Below are positions 62,932-64,000 of a stretch of 64,000 nt of DNA, piece after piece (within the stretch, counting starts at the first letter, position 1; each line of letters starts with the position of its first letter). Location of the stretch: positions 62,001-126,000 of the forward strand of contig JBEHYT010000011.1 in the NCBI GenBank assembly GCA_048498035.1. The letters are read 5' to 3'. This DNA comes from CADEDV01 sp048498035 (lineage in GTDB: Bacteria; Bacteroidota; Bacteroidia; Chitinophagales; Chitinophagaceae). Both the position numbers and the translations under genes were made by a program. The notes under the pieces are model-generated. The model saw nothing but the letters and a program-made list of their open reading frames with translations, was not told the origin of the DNA and searched no databases.

Positions 62932-63990
62932 ATGAAATCCCTGCTGTTTACGCTGGTGCTTATGAGTGCAGTAATAATAGCCTCCGCATTTATTACTTCA
63001 CCTCCGTTGGATCTAAGGAAACTATATTCCAGGCCTCCGGCCGAATGGCCAGCGCCCTTTGTAGACAGCATGAATGATTTTGTTGAACTTGGTAAGTTGC
63101 CCGAGGGGCCATTGTCCCCGCTTCCCGACTCTTTGAAAGGAGTGGTGGAACTTGGCCGCATTCTTTTTTTTGATCCGCGCCTGAGCGGTTCAGGAAAGAT
63201 ATCGTGCGCTACCTGTCACCAACCGGAACGTAGCTGGACAGACGGAAAGCCAAGGTCGGAGGGACATGAAGGAGCTATCAACAAACGAAATGCACCCACT
63301 ATTCAAAATGTATGGTTTTACCAGCAGCTTTTCTGGGATGGTCGCAGCCGCAGCCTGGAAGACCAGGCATTTGCACCGATCAACAGTGAAACAGAGATGC
63401 ATAATGAAATGGGTATGGCAGTGCGTACCATTCGGAAGATCCCAGGCTATGCATCCCTGATCCGCGCGGCTTACCCGGATGGTGCACTTGATCCCGACCG
63501 CATTACATACGCACTTGCCATGTTTCAACGCACTATTTCGAGCGCACCAACGCGTTTTGACCTGTTCCTGCAAGGAAAAAGAGACGCAATGAGCAATGCT
63601 GAGTTAAGAGGATTGCATCTATTCAGAACAAAAGCACGTTGCATCAATTGTCATAACGGGCCATTGTTCTCCGACAATCGTTTTCACAACAATGGTTTTG
63701 CCGGGAAGGACCCGGGCCTGTATTTTGTATCTCACCAGGATTCAGATCTCGGGAAAATGAAAACGCCTTCCCTGCGGGATGTATTTAAAACGGGACCCTG
63801 GATGCATGACGGTAGCCTGGCAAACCTGGATACCGTGCTGGAGCGCTATAATAAAATGAAGGTTGAACCGGGGATGGATTCCCGTATTAAACCGTTGGGA
63901 CTGAGCCGAAAAGAAAAAACCGACCTGCTTGCATTTTTACAGGCCATTTCTACTGACCCACTTCCATTTAAACGGCCCGAACTTCCTTAA
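62932..63990 (+). CDS. Di-haem cytochrome c peroxidase (MauG-like family)
   Basis: A 352-residue periplasmic protein with a signal peptide (SLLFTLVLMSAVIIASAF) and two haem c sites, CATCH and CINCH. These are placed as in bacterial di-haem peroxidases: the first near residue 93, the second near 238. LGRILFFDPRLSGSG precedes the first site and RDVFKTGPWMHDGSLANL follows the second. It reduces hydrogen peroxide with electrons from small cytochromes, or acts in MauG-like oxidation; the two cannot be told apart here. Complete; the stop is 10 bp before the window end. Confidence 0.9.
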   Translation: MKSLLFTLVLMSAVIIASAFITSPPLDLRKLYSRPPAEWPAPFVDSMNDFVELGKLPEGPLSPLPDSLKGVVELGRILFFDPRLSGSGKISCATCHQPERSWTDGKPRSEGHEGAINKRNAPTIQNVWFYQQLFWDGRSRSLEDQAFAPINSETEMHNEMGMAVRTIRKIPGYASLIRAAYPDGALDPDRITYALAMFQRTISSAPTRFDLFLQGKRDAMSNAELRGLHLFRTKARCINCHNGPLFSDNRFHNNGFAGKDPGLYFVSHQDSDLGKMKTPSLRDVFKTGPWMHDGSLANLDTVLERYNKMKVEPGMDSRIKPLGLSRKEKTDLLAFLQAISTDPLPFKRPELP

Positions 63991-64000
63991 AACTGGTGTG

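Overview
The window looks like chromosomal DNA of a Bacteroidota bacterium, most likely of the Chitinophagaceae or a close relative. The signs are: a TonB-dependent receptor; three secreted proteins with a type A (Por) C-terminal sorting domain and one with a gliding-motility (CHU_C, type B) domain; many promoters with the Bacteroidota -7 box TAnnTTTG; near absence of Shine-Dalgarno sites; and the leuS-ftsX-DUF3098-uppP gene order. The family placement is an inference from gene content only.

Layout. 1-2901: end of a TonB receptor, a periplasmic protein, and a membrane protein paired with a small winged-helix regulator. 3009-3511: a small secreted beta-domain protein and a possible 40-residue protein. 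3800-6346: ABC-2 exporter and a LolA-like protein. 6349-7434: pdxA. 7539-17785: a 10-kb block of three large type IX-secreted proteins, two of them paralogues and one a PQQ-type sugar dehydrogenase. 17906-24000: housekeeping genes (rsmA, a 2-hydroxyacid dehydrogenase, greA, HIT, ruvC), a flippase-like protein, DUF3108 and an MBL hydrolase. 24014-30445: MFS, uppP, DUF3098, ftsX and the divergent leuS. 30546-38287: tricorn-like protease, an envelope protein, M23 peptidase, a MarR/NmrA pair and ruvB. 38374-47263: response regulator, GroES-like protein, HerA-like ATPase, recQ, a copper-type P-ATPase, tsaE, ald. 47437-52140: a TetR-controlled TolC/HlyD/DHA2 efflux operon. 52208-57398: a CHU_C protein, an ABC ATPase, lpxA and an AraC regulator. 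57669-61084: nrdB-nrdA. 61085-62346: the only long non-coding stretch. 62347-63990: a nitroreductase and a di-haem cytochrome c peroxidase.

The most informative element is a compact cobalamin riboswitch (about 61212-61331, minus strand) in the leader of nrdB-nrdA. It has a recognisable B12 box, the conserved ACTGTAA and GGGGAACC segments, and a perfect 7-bp closing stem. The class Ia ribonucleotide reductase is therefore probably shut down when B12 is available, which predicts a B12-dependent (class II) reductase elsewhere in the genome. Other regulatory signals include a tandem palindromic TetR operator lying exactly on a consensus promoter (47375-47412), a MarR palindrome shared by the marR and nmrA-like upstream regions, an attenuator-like hairpin with a perfect Shine-Dalgarno in the greA leader, and several promoters so close to the start codon that leaderless mRNAs are expected.

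I recognised no rRNA, tRNA, CRISPR array, intact insertion sequence or prophage. Downstream of the riboswitch's far side lie a degenerate AATGTG array and a cluster of TGTCCGG inverted repeats that look like remnants of a mobile element.
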